Shown here: positions 21,858 to 31,743 of the stretch, piece by piece
Position numbering within the stretch: the first letter of the stretch is position 1
Layout: each line of letters opens with the position of its first letter
Origin: Heliocybe sulcata
Taxonomy: Eukaryota; Basidiomycota; Agaricomycetes; Gloeophyllales; Gloeophyllaceae
NCBI GenBank assembly: GCA_004369045.1
Contig: ML213503.1
Coordinates: forward strand, 1,129,343-1,193,342
Direction of reading: 5' to 3'
DNA length: 64,000 bases
Notes under the pieces: generated by a model
What the model was told of the DNA's origin: nothing
Database searches by the model: none
The model's input: only the letters and a program-made list of their open reading frames with translations
Made by a program: the position numbers and the translations under genes

Positions 21858-23297
21858 ATGGCAAAGATCTCAAGGGACGTCTTCGATCTTCTACGGGGCT
21901 ATGGCGCACTTCTTCCAGCTCGATTTTTGGCGTTTCCTGGACGTATCTCTTGGTCAAAACTGCACGATATCCTCTTGAATAATGTCCTATCGGATGAACA
22001 TTTTCGATTATATCCTCCATCGACGGAATACCAAAGAGCGTTTTGGAAGGCCGCCATTGACCACTTGGAAGCTCATATACCAGATGGAGACGATGTACGC
22101 GCACTTCGATTTCAGAGGAATGAATACGAACTGATATGCGATTATTGCAAGGACTGCGAGATCGATGCCAGGATATATGACCATTATATGGCGCTCCTGC
22201 CGCGAGTGTACAGTGCCCTATCATGTAATCATATCCATACGGATAAGATGGTGGTACCTGCAGGTCATCGGCAACTGCTGGGATACCAGCGCCCTCATAC
22301 ACCACGCAGTTTTGGTCAACAGATCCTTCGTATCTGAGCCAGGACGAGGTCGGCTTGGCATCACTCAGCAAGTTAACTCTGCTAGAGTCTCGCGCCTTTA
22401 TTGAGCGAGGGACGACTGGCTTACGGACTTGGCCTGCAAGTCTCGCTTTGGCGGAATATCTCGTATTGCATCCAGGTGGCTACTTATGTTGCACTCATCG
22501 GCACACCCGCATGAATGCATGACATATAGATATCGTTGCCAACAGGCGTGTCTTGGAGCTTGGCTCTGGTGCTGGCTTCCTCGGAATCGTCATAGGATCT
22601 ATCCAAGTCCTCCATGGCAGCAGACGAGCCAGCTTGCACTTGACCGACGTTCATGAAGAGGTGCTCTCGCGCTGTGAAAAGAATCTTAACTTGCTATGCA
22701 GTATGTGTTGACGCCTGCGTCCGCCATACATATATCAGCGTAATATAACCGCAGATGCTTCAAGTCAACACCGTGACGTCCATTACCATGCGCTGGACTG
22801 GGCGGACGCCAGAGACTCGAATCGGCGGTCCTGTGTCTTAGACCTCTTCAAAGATACGAGCGCGGAGGTCATCTTAGGTGCTGACTTAGTAAAGCATTTG
22901 AGCTCTTTCCTTCAGTCTTGCATACTCACGAGCGAATAGGTCTTCGACCCTGATCTCATTCCGGCCTTGGTGGAGACAATAGCTTTGGGATTACTGGAAG
23001 GCGATAGCAGTTCTACCACGACCAGCACCGCTATCTTGGCTCTAACGGTGCGGAACCGCGACACATTCGGTATATTTGAGCGGCTGGCGAGTGAGTTACG
23101 TTAATTATCAGTAAACGCAAAGCATGAACGCTGAACATGCGTGATGTCCAGGCCAACGCTTTGATGTACAAGACTTGGCGACGCCGCAACTGTCCATGTT
23201 CCTGGGATTACCTGAAGGCAAAGAATCCCCGAGTGAGATAACGCGCAATGTCAAAATAGTACAGTTGTCACGGAAAACGGGACAAAATCTCGCATGA
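21858..23297 (+). CDS. EFM3: eEF2 lysine methyltransferase EFM3 (FAM86 family)
   Basis: SAM-dependent enzyme expected to methylate one lysine of eEF2 in the cytosol. Exons: 21858-22094, 22152-22207, 22264-22475, 22530-22700, 22755-22888, 22940-23090, 23152-23297; 368 residues. The N-terminal half has the FAM86/Efm3 signature YPPSTEYQRAFWKAAI. The seven-beta-strand core follows: GTTGLRTWPASLALAEY before motif I VLELGSGAGFLGI, the acidic post-I turn LTDVHEE, and the motif IV block LGADLVFDP, which replaces NPPY as usual for protein lysine methyltransferases. Its presumed substrate gene, eEF2, lies about 19 kb upstream. The 3' end is only 72 bp from the convergent WSS1 stop. Family placement is firm; substrate specificity is by family knowledge. 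Confidence 0.9.
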
Positions 23298-23369
23298 TAC
23301 AGATCTGGACTAGTTGACAAGGGTACCGATACTGCTCCTACAGAATACGGCCGGTTGCTTGCTATGCAT

Positions 23370-24649
23370 CTAGCTGCTCGCTTTGACAGACCCGCAGAAG
23401 CTACAGGACCAAAACTGGTGGGGCATCTCAGCTTCGCCACACACGGTGCAGGTCCAACTATTAGAGGACCCGATCTGCGGCCGGTTCGTGTCACATATGG
23501 TGCACCGGAAAGCCATTGGATGGTTGAGGTAGGTGCAAGCGGGACAGGACCAGTCCCCATCAATTTTGGAGGCTGGACCAGATACCGCTGGCCCTGCAGT
23601 GCTTGATGTGTTCGTCGAGCCAGCATTCCCGTGCGTCATTGAAGTGGCCGAGGCTTTGCCCTTCGACTGCGTCACCGACACTTTGGGGGGCCCCGGCACT
23701 GACGGCGGCTGATCCAGAAGTATGACGTCGGAGTCGCTGTCGGAGTCACTGCCCGTGAGGTCGACGACATTGCTCTGCGCGCTTTCCTTCGCAGCTTTCT
23801 CGGCCTCTCTTTGTGCCAGAGCGCCAGAGCCGCAGGCTTTCTCGTCGTTAGCCCTGCGTTCGGCTGCCTGTTATTATGGATGTGAGAATGAGCCCAGATC
23901 CACGAATAAACAAATTCACCTCAGCCGCTAATTCTCTAGGGTTGAGGTTCTTGCGAACTGACGCACCCCCTAGACGACGGCCTCCACTCATTAGAGTGCC
24001 TATCCGGCGTCGTTTCTCTGCTGCTTCCAGAGCCCTGTGTCGGGCAATGTGTGGGGGGAGGTCGTGCGACACGCCCATCCCGAGCCTCTGTCCTGGCGAG
24101 AAGAAACCTTCACCAGCGTAGCCCGAACGTTTCAGTGCCTCATGCTCCTCTTCGAGGCCTGATAGGAATTTATAGAACTTTTCGTCATGAGGTCCATGCA
24201 CGTTATGCGTGAGCTAGGTGATATCAGTACGCATATAGTCGAGCAAGTGCACCTGACGAGGCTTGCCTCATGCAGCATGGTGTGCACTACATCTTCCATG
24301 TCGTAGAAGGTGTCCGGAGCCGATGCTGGGCGTAATCTGACAAGTATCTTTTGTCCTCCGTTCACATCTGCACGAAAGTCAATGTCGTGCAGACAACGCC
24401 CGGCATACCGACTTACTGAGTCCTAGAGAGCAAGTTATATCTTCTATAGGAGCTAGATGCTTATGGAAGTAACTAACCGAGTAAGTTAGGGCTCTCTGGG
24501 AAGAACTCTGATAGTACGGGCAGTACCCAACCATGCTTGCGCATGATTGGTTTGACCAGAGATGCAACTCGCTGAAGCATCTGTAAGGCTTGGTCGACCT
24601 TGCCGCGGTTCTTCAGATGAGTAAAGGATTTCACATATGTCTCGCTCAT
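23370..24649 (-). CDS. WSS1: DNA-protein crosslink protease WSS1
   Basis: DNA-dependent metalloprotease that cuts proteins covalently trapped on DNA and works with SUMO and Cdc48. Exons: 24478-24649, 24417-24422, 24267-24367, 23920-24213, 23370-23867; 356 residues. The WLM domain begins with YVKSFTHLKN and has LVKPIMRKHGW, VNGGQKILVRLRP and the catalytic HELTHNVHGPHD at about residues 92-103. After it come two SUMO-interacting-like motifs, VVDLT (225-229) and VILL (239-242), flanking an acidic SDSDSDSD run. Two RanBP2-type zinc fingers close the protein (WSCPACTYLN..FRCTIC and WTCTVCGEA..WSCSFC). Exon 2 is a 6-nt microexon, and intron 3 uses a GC donor (GAG|gcaagc). The chosen start is the ATG of MSETYVKS; no longer in-frame ATG exists. 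Confidence 0.93.
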
Positions 24650-24696
24650 GGCTGTCACTGAATGAGTTGCGTTCGGGAAGTAGGGGTTGAATAGGT

Positions 24697-24831
24697 CTAT
24701 CCAGGATCATCAGCCACACCAATATATGCGATGCGCGGGCGCTCGATATGGATGACGCGTCCGTCTGCTGACTGATGTGCGCAGTGTTGTCCCCGTTTCA
24801 AGAAGGTCCTCGAAGCTTCAAAGTCTGGCAT
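24697..24831 (-). CDS. Possible upstream ORF in the WSS1 leader, 44 residues
   Basis: A short ATG-started frame (begins MPDFEASRTFLKR) ends about 50 bp before the WSS1 start codon. It could be a regulatory upstream ORF in the WSS1 5' leader, or chance. No homology is recognised. Confidence 0.2.
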   Translation of the reverse strand: MPDFEASRTFLKRGQHCAHQSADGRVIHIERPRIAYIGVADDPG

Positions 24832-25289
24832 CGTCGTCTGCGACAGCGTCGACGATGGCCGCGTTATCAGGGTGCCCGTCGAGCGCGTCTGTGGCGGAAG
24901 CGAGCCACGAGGACATCAGAACAGGAAAGGAATAGGCTCGTCATGTGTCGTGATCGGGGTCCCGCGCCTCGGATGCAACCGAGAGGATGATCGAACGGGA
25001 AATTCAACGGGCTGTTGAACCGCGCTCGCAGTAAAAGGCCCGTCTACTCTTATAAGTTTAAATGGCCGCTTTTCTCTCTTGCCCGTACCACCACCCTCTG
25101 CCTCGTCCGCCCCTCATCCCTGCCGTCTGCTATCTTTTTGTGAATATTTATTCCTGTGCTTGCTCCCGTGTAATAACAGTAACCTTCTTTGGTCTAGACC
25201 TAACTTCGCCGTTCGAATCATCGTGCGCATATTGGACGGCACTCCTTTCCACAGCGCTTGAACCTGCTGCGCAGCCCACTGCTCTGATC
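24832..25289. promoter_or_regulatory. Divergent promoter region, WSS1 / YABBY-like gene
   Basis: No supported coding gene. A TATA-like TATAAGTTTAAAT lies at about 25051-25063, roughly 240 bp before the YABBY-like start. The stretch before that start is pyrimidine-rich. Apart from this it shows nothing distinctive. Confidence 0.45.
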
Positions 25290-25623
25290 ATGGCCTCCAA
25301 CACCGAGAAGAAGCCCGCTACGGAAAAGCGCCCCAAGAAGAGTGCGTAGCCCGCTAGTCGCGTCAACACGCGTGCTAATACCGCGCTGTCGCGTCTAGAG
25401 TCTTCCGGAGGCAGCAAGAAAAAGCTTAGCGCCTTCAACAAGTTCATGCAGACCGAGATGGCGCGTCTGAAGGAGGAGGAACCCGACATGCCTCATCAGG
25501 AGCGGTCAGTACCTTCACCGCTCCGCGTCGTGATGTCGCTGACTGATGATCTGTTCACCCAGTTTCAAGACTGCCACGTCCAACTGGAGCGCGAACAAAA
25601 ATAAGGGCAAGGCTGACAAGTGA
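25290..25623 (+). CDS. Small YABBY/HMG-like protein, 72 residues
   Basis: Exons 25290-25341, 25399-25504 and 25563-25623 encode a 72-residue basic protein. After a Lys-rich N-terminus (EKKPATEKRPKKKSS) comes KKKLSAFNKFMQTEMARLKE, then EPDMPHQERFKTATSNWSA. This is the pattern of the C-terminal YABBY/HMG-box-like helices seen in plant YABBY factors and in short conserved fungal proteins annotated with that domain. It is probably a nuclear, non-specific DNA-binding protein; the function is inferred. The gene is easy to miss because each exon is short. All three exons are in phase with good GT-AG borders. Confidence 0.85.
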
Positions 25624-26450
25624 TTGTACGCGTGCGCTCTGAGACCAGCTGCTGTCTCTGCTTGTAACTTATTGTGCCATATACCGTTTGATATCCGTCG
25701 AGCTTTTGGCAGCTTCGATTGTTACCCCTCTTACTGTACTGTTAACTTGATGTTATGTTGTTACTACCGACTCGTGCTCGTTACTGCCTGCTTGTGGTCT
25801 TCGCATCTGCTTGTTGCCTTCGCTGTTTATTCTTACCTAGTGTACCATGTCGGCTTCTTTACAACGAAGTTAATGTGATTTCGACCTCGAGATTCGTGTG
25901 AGACGCAGAAGATGGCCAACGGTGCTGGAATCGACTGCTGAACGACTCAGGACCGCCACGTTCGAGCGGCGATCTACATAGGGAACGCAGGTCACCGGTC
26001 AGGCACTGCGAAAAGCAACGAGGCGTTAGATGAAGTCCCTGTCTTGCTGGTCAGGCCGCAGAGGTGATGTTTATGAGCACTGCGCTCGTGTTGTGGACAA
26101 TCAGAAGGCAAACCGTGTTTGAGAACGTAAAGAGTTGCCGTATATGGGCAGCGCAGGGGTTACGCCGATAGCGGCAGAACTTGTTTCGGACGAATTCTAA
26201 TTACTGCTGCATTACACCCGATGTGATTCACTCAGTGGCTCCAGCGGGCGCTCATGCACATGTCCCCTGCTCGCCTCTGCTCTCGTGTTTTGTACTGGTC
26301 TCTCTTTTGAACTCCTTTCTTCTTGTATAGTCTCTGCCGTCCTTCTAGCATCCGTCTCTCCTCGCGGGATTGCTACCGCTGTATCTGTTATCATTATCAG
26401 TCTCCATCGTCTGTGAGACGAGCTTACATAGAATCTCCAGGCTTGCTAAC
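25624..26450. other. Intergenic, about 830 bp
   Basis: Nothing supported as a gene. The left part is rich in short T-rich tracts and is the likely 3' UTR of the YABBY-like gene. The right part, pyrimidine-rich before 26451, should be the promoter and leader of the F-box gene. Confidence 0.55.
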
Positions 26451-29400
26451 ATGAGCAGTCCGCATGACATCGATAACGATGGGCCTTTATTCCTGCTTGA
26501 TTCGTTTGATACACGCTCGGACGACCCCCACACAACATTAGGTGCTGCATCGCGGCAGATGACTCCTCGGGACAGCGTCAACGGACTCGGTATGCACACG
26601 AGTTCCTCAATACCATCCAATACTAGCCCCAGCGGAGACAGCGATCGAGACACTCTCGCGGATGAGGACCAGTTTTCATTCGCTGGGAGGTCCGAGCCAC
26701 TCCTGCACGAAGGACAGTCCGTTGATAAAGGCAAGGGACCCTCGAGGCCGCTGCCTATACAGCGGAATGAGGTTGGTATGACCGACGATATATTCTCCAT
26801 GTCACCATTGGAGGAGGGCGTCTCTTTTGCAGACGAGAGTAGGAGCGGTCCGTCATCTCCCACCACGCATAGTTCCCCATCCTCACCTATGCGCGGCGAC
26901 GTCCTTCATCACGAGAACTCATCATCGCCAATCGCTGAAAGCCACTCTGACGACTTCACCAGCGCGTACGATGGCGAGTCTGTGCCAATTGGCGGCTCAG
27001 ATCGCAAGGGCAAAGGCAAGGGAGTTCCTCCGGTGCTGCCTCCTTTGACCTTTACTCCTGGCTTCGAATACAGTGCCATGAACTGGCCTACCCCCAGCTC
27101 CGTATCGACCGGCGCAGGGTCGTCCTCATATGCATCGAGTTACGCATACAACTCGGAACCCGCGCAGCCGGAGTCGCAGCGTTCCCCCGCAATTTCTCCG
27201 CCTGCGCCCCCGCTCCTCACGCGCGTGCCGTCCAGGCGTCGGTCGCTCTCTAACCTTCCCATTCACTCTCCTCGCTCACCGGCCGAGCGCCCGGTCTCCG
27301 GACTGAGGATGAAGTTCGAGGCACCCAAAGGCGCGAGTAATCTCGCCCGAAAGCTGCTGGCGAAGAGGCGGGACGGACCCGATACCCCCTCCAGCGACGG
27401 GTCACTCGATGATACTGGAATGCTCGTATTGGATTCCTCGATCGGCGAGGAGTACGGAGCCGGCGGCTGCTTCGCGCCTTGGCGGTCAGACAACAAGTTC
27501 CGGCCGAAGTCCGCTATCGAATGTACTCTTCCCGTCTTGAGCTACGAGACGGCCGTTGTGAAGGGTTTGGCCAGTCGAGCCAATGCGCGCACTTTGCGTA
27601 CACAGGGTCGTACCTATTCCTGTCCGATTTCTCCGTTGGACATCATCGACTTTCCTTCGCCCCCTGACGTCTTCACTCCCATTCAGCTCCCTGTCCGCAG
27701 GCCTTTCGATGAATCTCTTCCAAGGGAGCTGAAGCTGCACATATTCAGGCTATTAGTTCTTGCCCATGCACGGGAACACCAGGACCTCGTCGCGGACGGC
27801 AAGTGGACGGCGTTGAAGGCGTCGTCCTCTCGGAATCGATGGGTAGGCAAAGACAGGGGAGTCCGAGAGTTGATCAAACTGAGCAGGGTAAGCATTCGTG
27901 CCTGCGCACCCTTGATTGCCGATAATAAGCGTTCGCCTTATGAAGGTCTCCAAGTCTTGGAGGAGCCTCGTATTCGATGGGCAACTATGGTCGGATCTAG
28001 CTTTGTCCACCTTCCCCGTGCTCCCGCTGTCCACTGTCACGAACGTCGTCAGTGAATCAGGGGCATTCCTGAACGGCATCTCGCTGACGGGCCATGCCTC
28101 CCTTTCCCCGGAGAGCTTCTTCAAACTTAACCACGCTCTATGTATTCCCCCCGCCCTCCCGGATAATCAGTCCGTCACGCAGCTCAGGACCATTAACTTA
28201 CAGGGCTGCACTTCTCTGACAACACGGTCTCTTCATGACCTCTTAATTCGTTCTCCTTGCCTGGAGAAGCTCTGCTTGAAAGGACTTGGTATCGTCATTA
28301 ATGCTACCTGCGAGCTGCTGTCAAAGCACTGTCCGGATCTCACATCTCTCAATATCTCAAGGTGTCCTAATGTCGACGCCAATGGCCTTCGCTCTATGGT
28401 GGCTGCTGCCACTATGCGCAAGCGACCTTTGCAGCTCAAGGAACTTCGTATCGCCGGGCTCAAGTATATCACTGACGACCTAATGGCCGCTCTTGGAAAT
28501 GTCACGCCCTACCTTGAGGTGCTGGATCTCAGTTATACGCGCGACCTTCATAACTCCGCTATAGACGCATTCGTCTCCTGTCCCTTGGAGGACACCCAGG
28601 TGGAATCAGTGGTTTTGACCTCTCGGGACATCGGAAGGGACCCTGGTGATGTGACGAAATATAGGCGACGGCTCACTCGTTTGCGCCATATCTCCCTTTC
28701 GTATTGTCTTCTCCTGACCGACATCGCATGCTCGAATCTCGCGCATTGTCTACCGCGTCTCGAGATGTTCGAGATGGCTGGTATTGGATCGCATCTCAAG
28801 GATGAAGGGATAATCCGCATGCTGGATACAACCCCCCTTATACGGAAGTTGGACCTGGAGGATGCCATGGACATCAGCGATGCTGTGCTGAGAACGCTTA
28901 CCCCTGTGAAGGAGTCGGCGGCACATAACAACCAGTCCAACGCACCTCAACTTGGTCAGGCGCTGGAACATCTGGTCATTTCTTACGCCATAAACGTTTC
29001 GAACGAAGCCATACTGGGGTTGATCCGGAACTGCCCCAAGCTGCGAGTCCTGGAGGCCGACAGCACCCGTATGACTGGAAATACCATGAAGGAGTTCGTG
29101 CGGCTTTCCCGCAGTCGTCAAATGTCGAATGCAGGAGTCGTTGCTATCGATTGCCGAAGCGTCGGTGAGAGTTCTGTGAGCGACATATCGAGCTTGACTA
29201 GACCTCGATTTGGGTGGCGAGCGCATGAGGCGAAGAAATTGGCATATCTGGATGCGAGGGATGAGGAAGACCTGGGCGTGGGCCAGGACGAATGTGACGA
29301 GAACAGAGTGGTCGTTAAGACGTTCTACTCTTGGGAGACAGTTGATGCCGTTCGATCGGCTCGGGACAAGAAGCGCAAGGCTACGAAGAGGGCGATGAAC

Positions 29401-29550
29401 TCGTCGGGCAGTGGGGGAGAGGATTACTTCTCAGCCAAGTCGTCAGGACGCGCTAGGTGGTGGTCACCTGGTGGACGGCTTCGCTCGGGAAATACCTCAC
29501 CAAGTCTCTTGGACATCAATAACGACCGTGACGGCTGTACTATCATGTAA
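26451..29550 (+). CDS. F-box/leucine-rich-repeat protein with C-terminal CaaX box
   Basis: Exons 26451-27887 and 27946-29550 give 1013 residues. The first 400 residues are Ser/Pro-rich and probably disordered. An F-box-like segment starts near residue 421 (SLPRELKLHIFRLLVLAH) and runs across the intron into SRVSKSWRSLVFDGQLW, the typical end of an F-box. LRRs of the cysteine-containing type follow: LRTINLQGCTSLTTRSL, LEKLCLKGLG, LTSLNISRCPNVDANGL and others to about residue 900. The protein ends CTIM-stop (Cys codon 29536-29538), a plausible CaaX prenylation signal. It is probably a substrate receptor of an SCF ubiquitin ligase, perhaps tethered to a membrane. It resembles Grr1/FBXL proteins in layout, but I do not assign orthology. 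Confidence 0.85.
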
Positions 29551-29771
29551 GAAGTTGTATATGTACTGCTGTATCTTCTGTATTTCTCTTTTTGTGTTTC
29601 AGATGTTACTGACAATTGCTATTTGTACCGTATTTATTGTAACGACCACCTCTTGTATATCTACCTGTACATGATGCATGATGTTTCGCTGCTGTATTAT
29701 GGGTGTATACACCGCGTTCAAAGGCATAACATGGCAGGACGTGAGTAAGAGCGCATCGCTAGAGATGTGAA

Positions 29772-30819
29772 TCAGGTCTTCGCCTCGTCCGCGGATTTCT
29801 TAGCTTTCCGTTTCGTCTTCTTGGCTTTCTTCTTGTCCTTGGCGTCGGATGGCACTTCATGTTGTCTGGGGGTCCCAGATGACGAATCTCCTGCTGAGAA
29901 AGATGAGGATACCTCTGCCTTTGTCTTGCCCTTCTTCGACGCTCTATTTGTGGCCTCATCATCGGAACCATATCCTTCGGACCTGTCAGTCCTGCATAGG
30001 CGGAGAGAAAATTCAGACGGACCTGCAAATGCATCAACTTTAGGACGCCTTCGCTTCGATGAGTGGCTAGCTTCTGATGGATCTTCCTTTGGGGCGGAGG
30101 CTTCGTTATCATCGGCACCGTCGTACACAGCCAAGTCGTCCTCCTCTTCACTACCCAGTTCCTTGAGTTCGTTCTCATACTCGGCTCTCGCTTTCATTTT
30201 GCTTGTAACTCGGACGGGGATTGGTGCAGGCTTGGGCTCATTGTCCGTAAATCGAATGTGCGAGGGACCAGCCTGTGGGGCCGCTGCCTCGTTCGTCTCC
30301 AGTTGTGTAATGGCATGCTTGATAAATCGTGTCGCTGCTGCCTTGTCTACAGCAGTCTTGCCTGGATTTAATCCTAGTCAGATTTGCACGGAATATTGTA
30401 CTGTGGAAATGACCCACGTTTGGCTGGGTCTTCCGCATTCTTGATCTTGTCAAAGTACTGACGGATGCGGTCCTGAGGGGGGGTTGAATAGAACGCATAT
30501 TGATGTAAGTGCAAGAATGTCTCACAAGTTCTGCGACCACAGGATGAGTCTTCGGGTCAATGCCCTTCGTCTTCAGATATACTTCGCCGGCAACTCAATC
30601 CACATTCCTCAAAGCCAGCGTGGTCTACGTACTAAAGATTAGATCATAGACGAGGTAAGGCAAAGCAACTTGAAGCTTTGCTTGCTGCAGTGTCTCCAGA
30701 GACACCACAGACTCAGGCAGAGTCTGTGCCATAAGGGGTTCCAGCTTTTCTTCCAGTTCGTCGAGAGATGCGTTTAAAGCTGAGAGACGTGACTTGATCT
30801 TGTTTTGTTCGGAGCCCAT
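29772..30819 (-). CDS. LRP1: Exosome cofactor LRP1/Rrp47 (C1D family)
   Basis: Exons 30633-30819, 30526-30581, 30418-30472 and 29772-30361; 295 residues. The N-terminal Sas10/C1D domain is clear: SRLSALNASLDELEEKLEPL, then YLVYDLIF joined to IYLKTKGIDPKTHPVVAEL and DRIRQYFDKIK. In yeast, Rrp47 binds Rrp6 and RNA and helps the nuclear exosome process 5.8S rRNA and snoRNAs. The C-terminal half is low complexity with acidic runs and a very Lys-rich end (KDKKKAKKTKRKAKK), suited to RNA binding and nucleolar targeting. For exon 2 the acceptor at 30582 was chosen because it restores IFIYLKTKG. Head-to-head with SF3B5 (172 bp apart). Confidence 0.92.
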
Positions 30820-30991
30820 GTTACGAGCCAGTTACCCAGTTATGCAACGAGTAGATACTGCAGAATGTCCAGCTAAGTATGGGGTATCTGGTCAGCTCGC
30901 CAGACGGATGCGCGAAGCTAGAATCTGATCGGAGCACAAACTTGGAGAACCACTTGACTGCCGCCGGCATCGAGGGCAAACAAGGCTCTTC
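30820..30991. promoter_or_regulatory. Shared promoter of LRP1 and SF3B5
   Basis: 172 bp separate the start codons of two RNA-processing genes transcribed apart. No TATA box is obvious. An upstream ATG at 30879 opens a frame that would run into SF3B5 exon 2, but it matches no homologous start. Confidence 0.4.
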
Positions 30992-31528
30992 ATGGTACGC
31001 TCATGTCCTGCACTGCTTCAAGCTCCTGTTGTATGCTCATTCTCCGCCTGAACAGTCGTCCGAACTCAGATACACAGCCAACACTCAGCTCGAGCATCGT
31101 AAGTGCCGCCCTTCCATCGATGCGACCAAGGCGAACTGACGCCGATGGCGCTCGAAGTGCATGCTCGTTACACTGGCACAGGTACACTCACTCCTTCTTC
31201 ATGGCTTGGACGTCGCTCACATTGCCGTAGGTCATGCTGACCTGACGAAATAGTACGTGGCCATCTGTGGCCTCGCACTGCTCCCGCTGACCCACCCTTA
31301 AGCGAATGGCTCACGCACCAGCACCGTGACACCCTTGCCTCGATAGTCGGCCACCCGACTCTCAACTCGTATCTCGCCATCGCTGAGAACGAGTCTATCG
31401 GTCGGATCAAGTTTGAGATGACTGAGGCAAGCCATTTGCGCATATCGAGAGACGTGGCTAATGGTTCATCTTCTCTTCAGCGCATGCTCCAGCCCTGTGG
31501 TCCTCCTCCTCCCAAGGACGAGGATTGA
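30992..31528 (+). CDS. SF3B5: Splicing factor 3B subunit 5 (SF3b10)
   Basis: Small subunit of the SF3b complex of U2 snRNP, which helps recognise the branch point. Six exons: 30992-30994, 31056-31098, 31158-31181, 31231-31252, 31303-31426, 31481-31528; 87 residues (human 86). The spliced product reads LRYTANTQLEHLHARYTGTG, then HADLTKYEWLTHQHRDT, YLAIAENES and RMLQPCGPP, matching the human protein block by block. Exon 1 holds only the ATG, and three further exons are 43, 24 and 22 nt, so the gene is invisible as a single frame. Intron 5 (31427-31480) is GC-AG (GAG|gcaagc). Every junction keeps phase. Confidence 0.95.
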
Positions 31529-31743
31529 ACGCTGCATCCCGTTTTATTCCCATAATGAGCCAGAGCCAGAGCAAGTACCTCACTCTCTTCATCCCACCAG
31601 CCGTGTATGCCGTATAATTAGATATTATATATGCCACAGGCATCCAAAGGTATGAGTGTATCAATACAGCGAGTGAGTCTATGCGCTCAAATATACAGTA
31701 TAAAAAATCCCAAGTTCCCCAGACCAAAACATTCAGTGCTTCA

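Noticed and set aside
31182-31302. Continuous frame through 31253 onward (VRGHLWPRTAPADPP..) as the SF3B5 coding sequence
   Set aside because: It places unrelated residues where SF3B5 has TKYEWL; splicing at 31253-31302 restores the family sequence.
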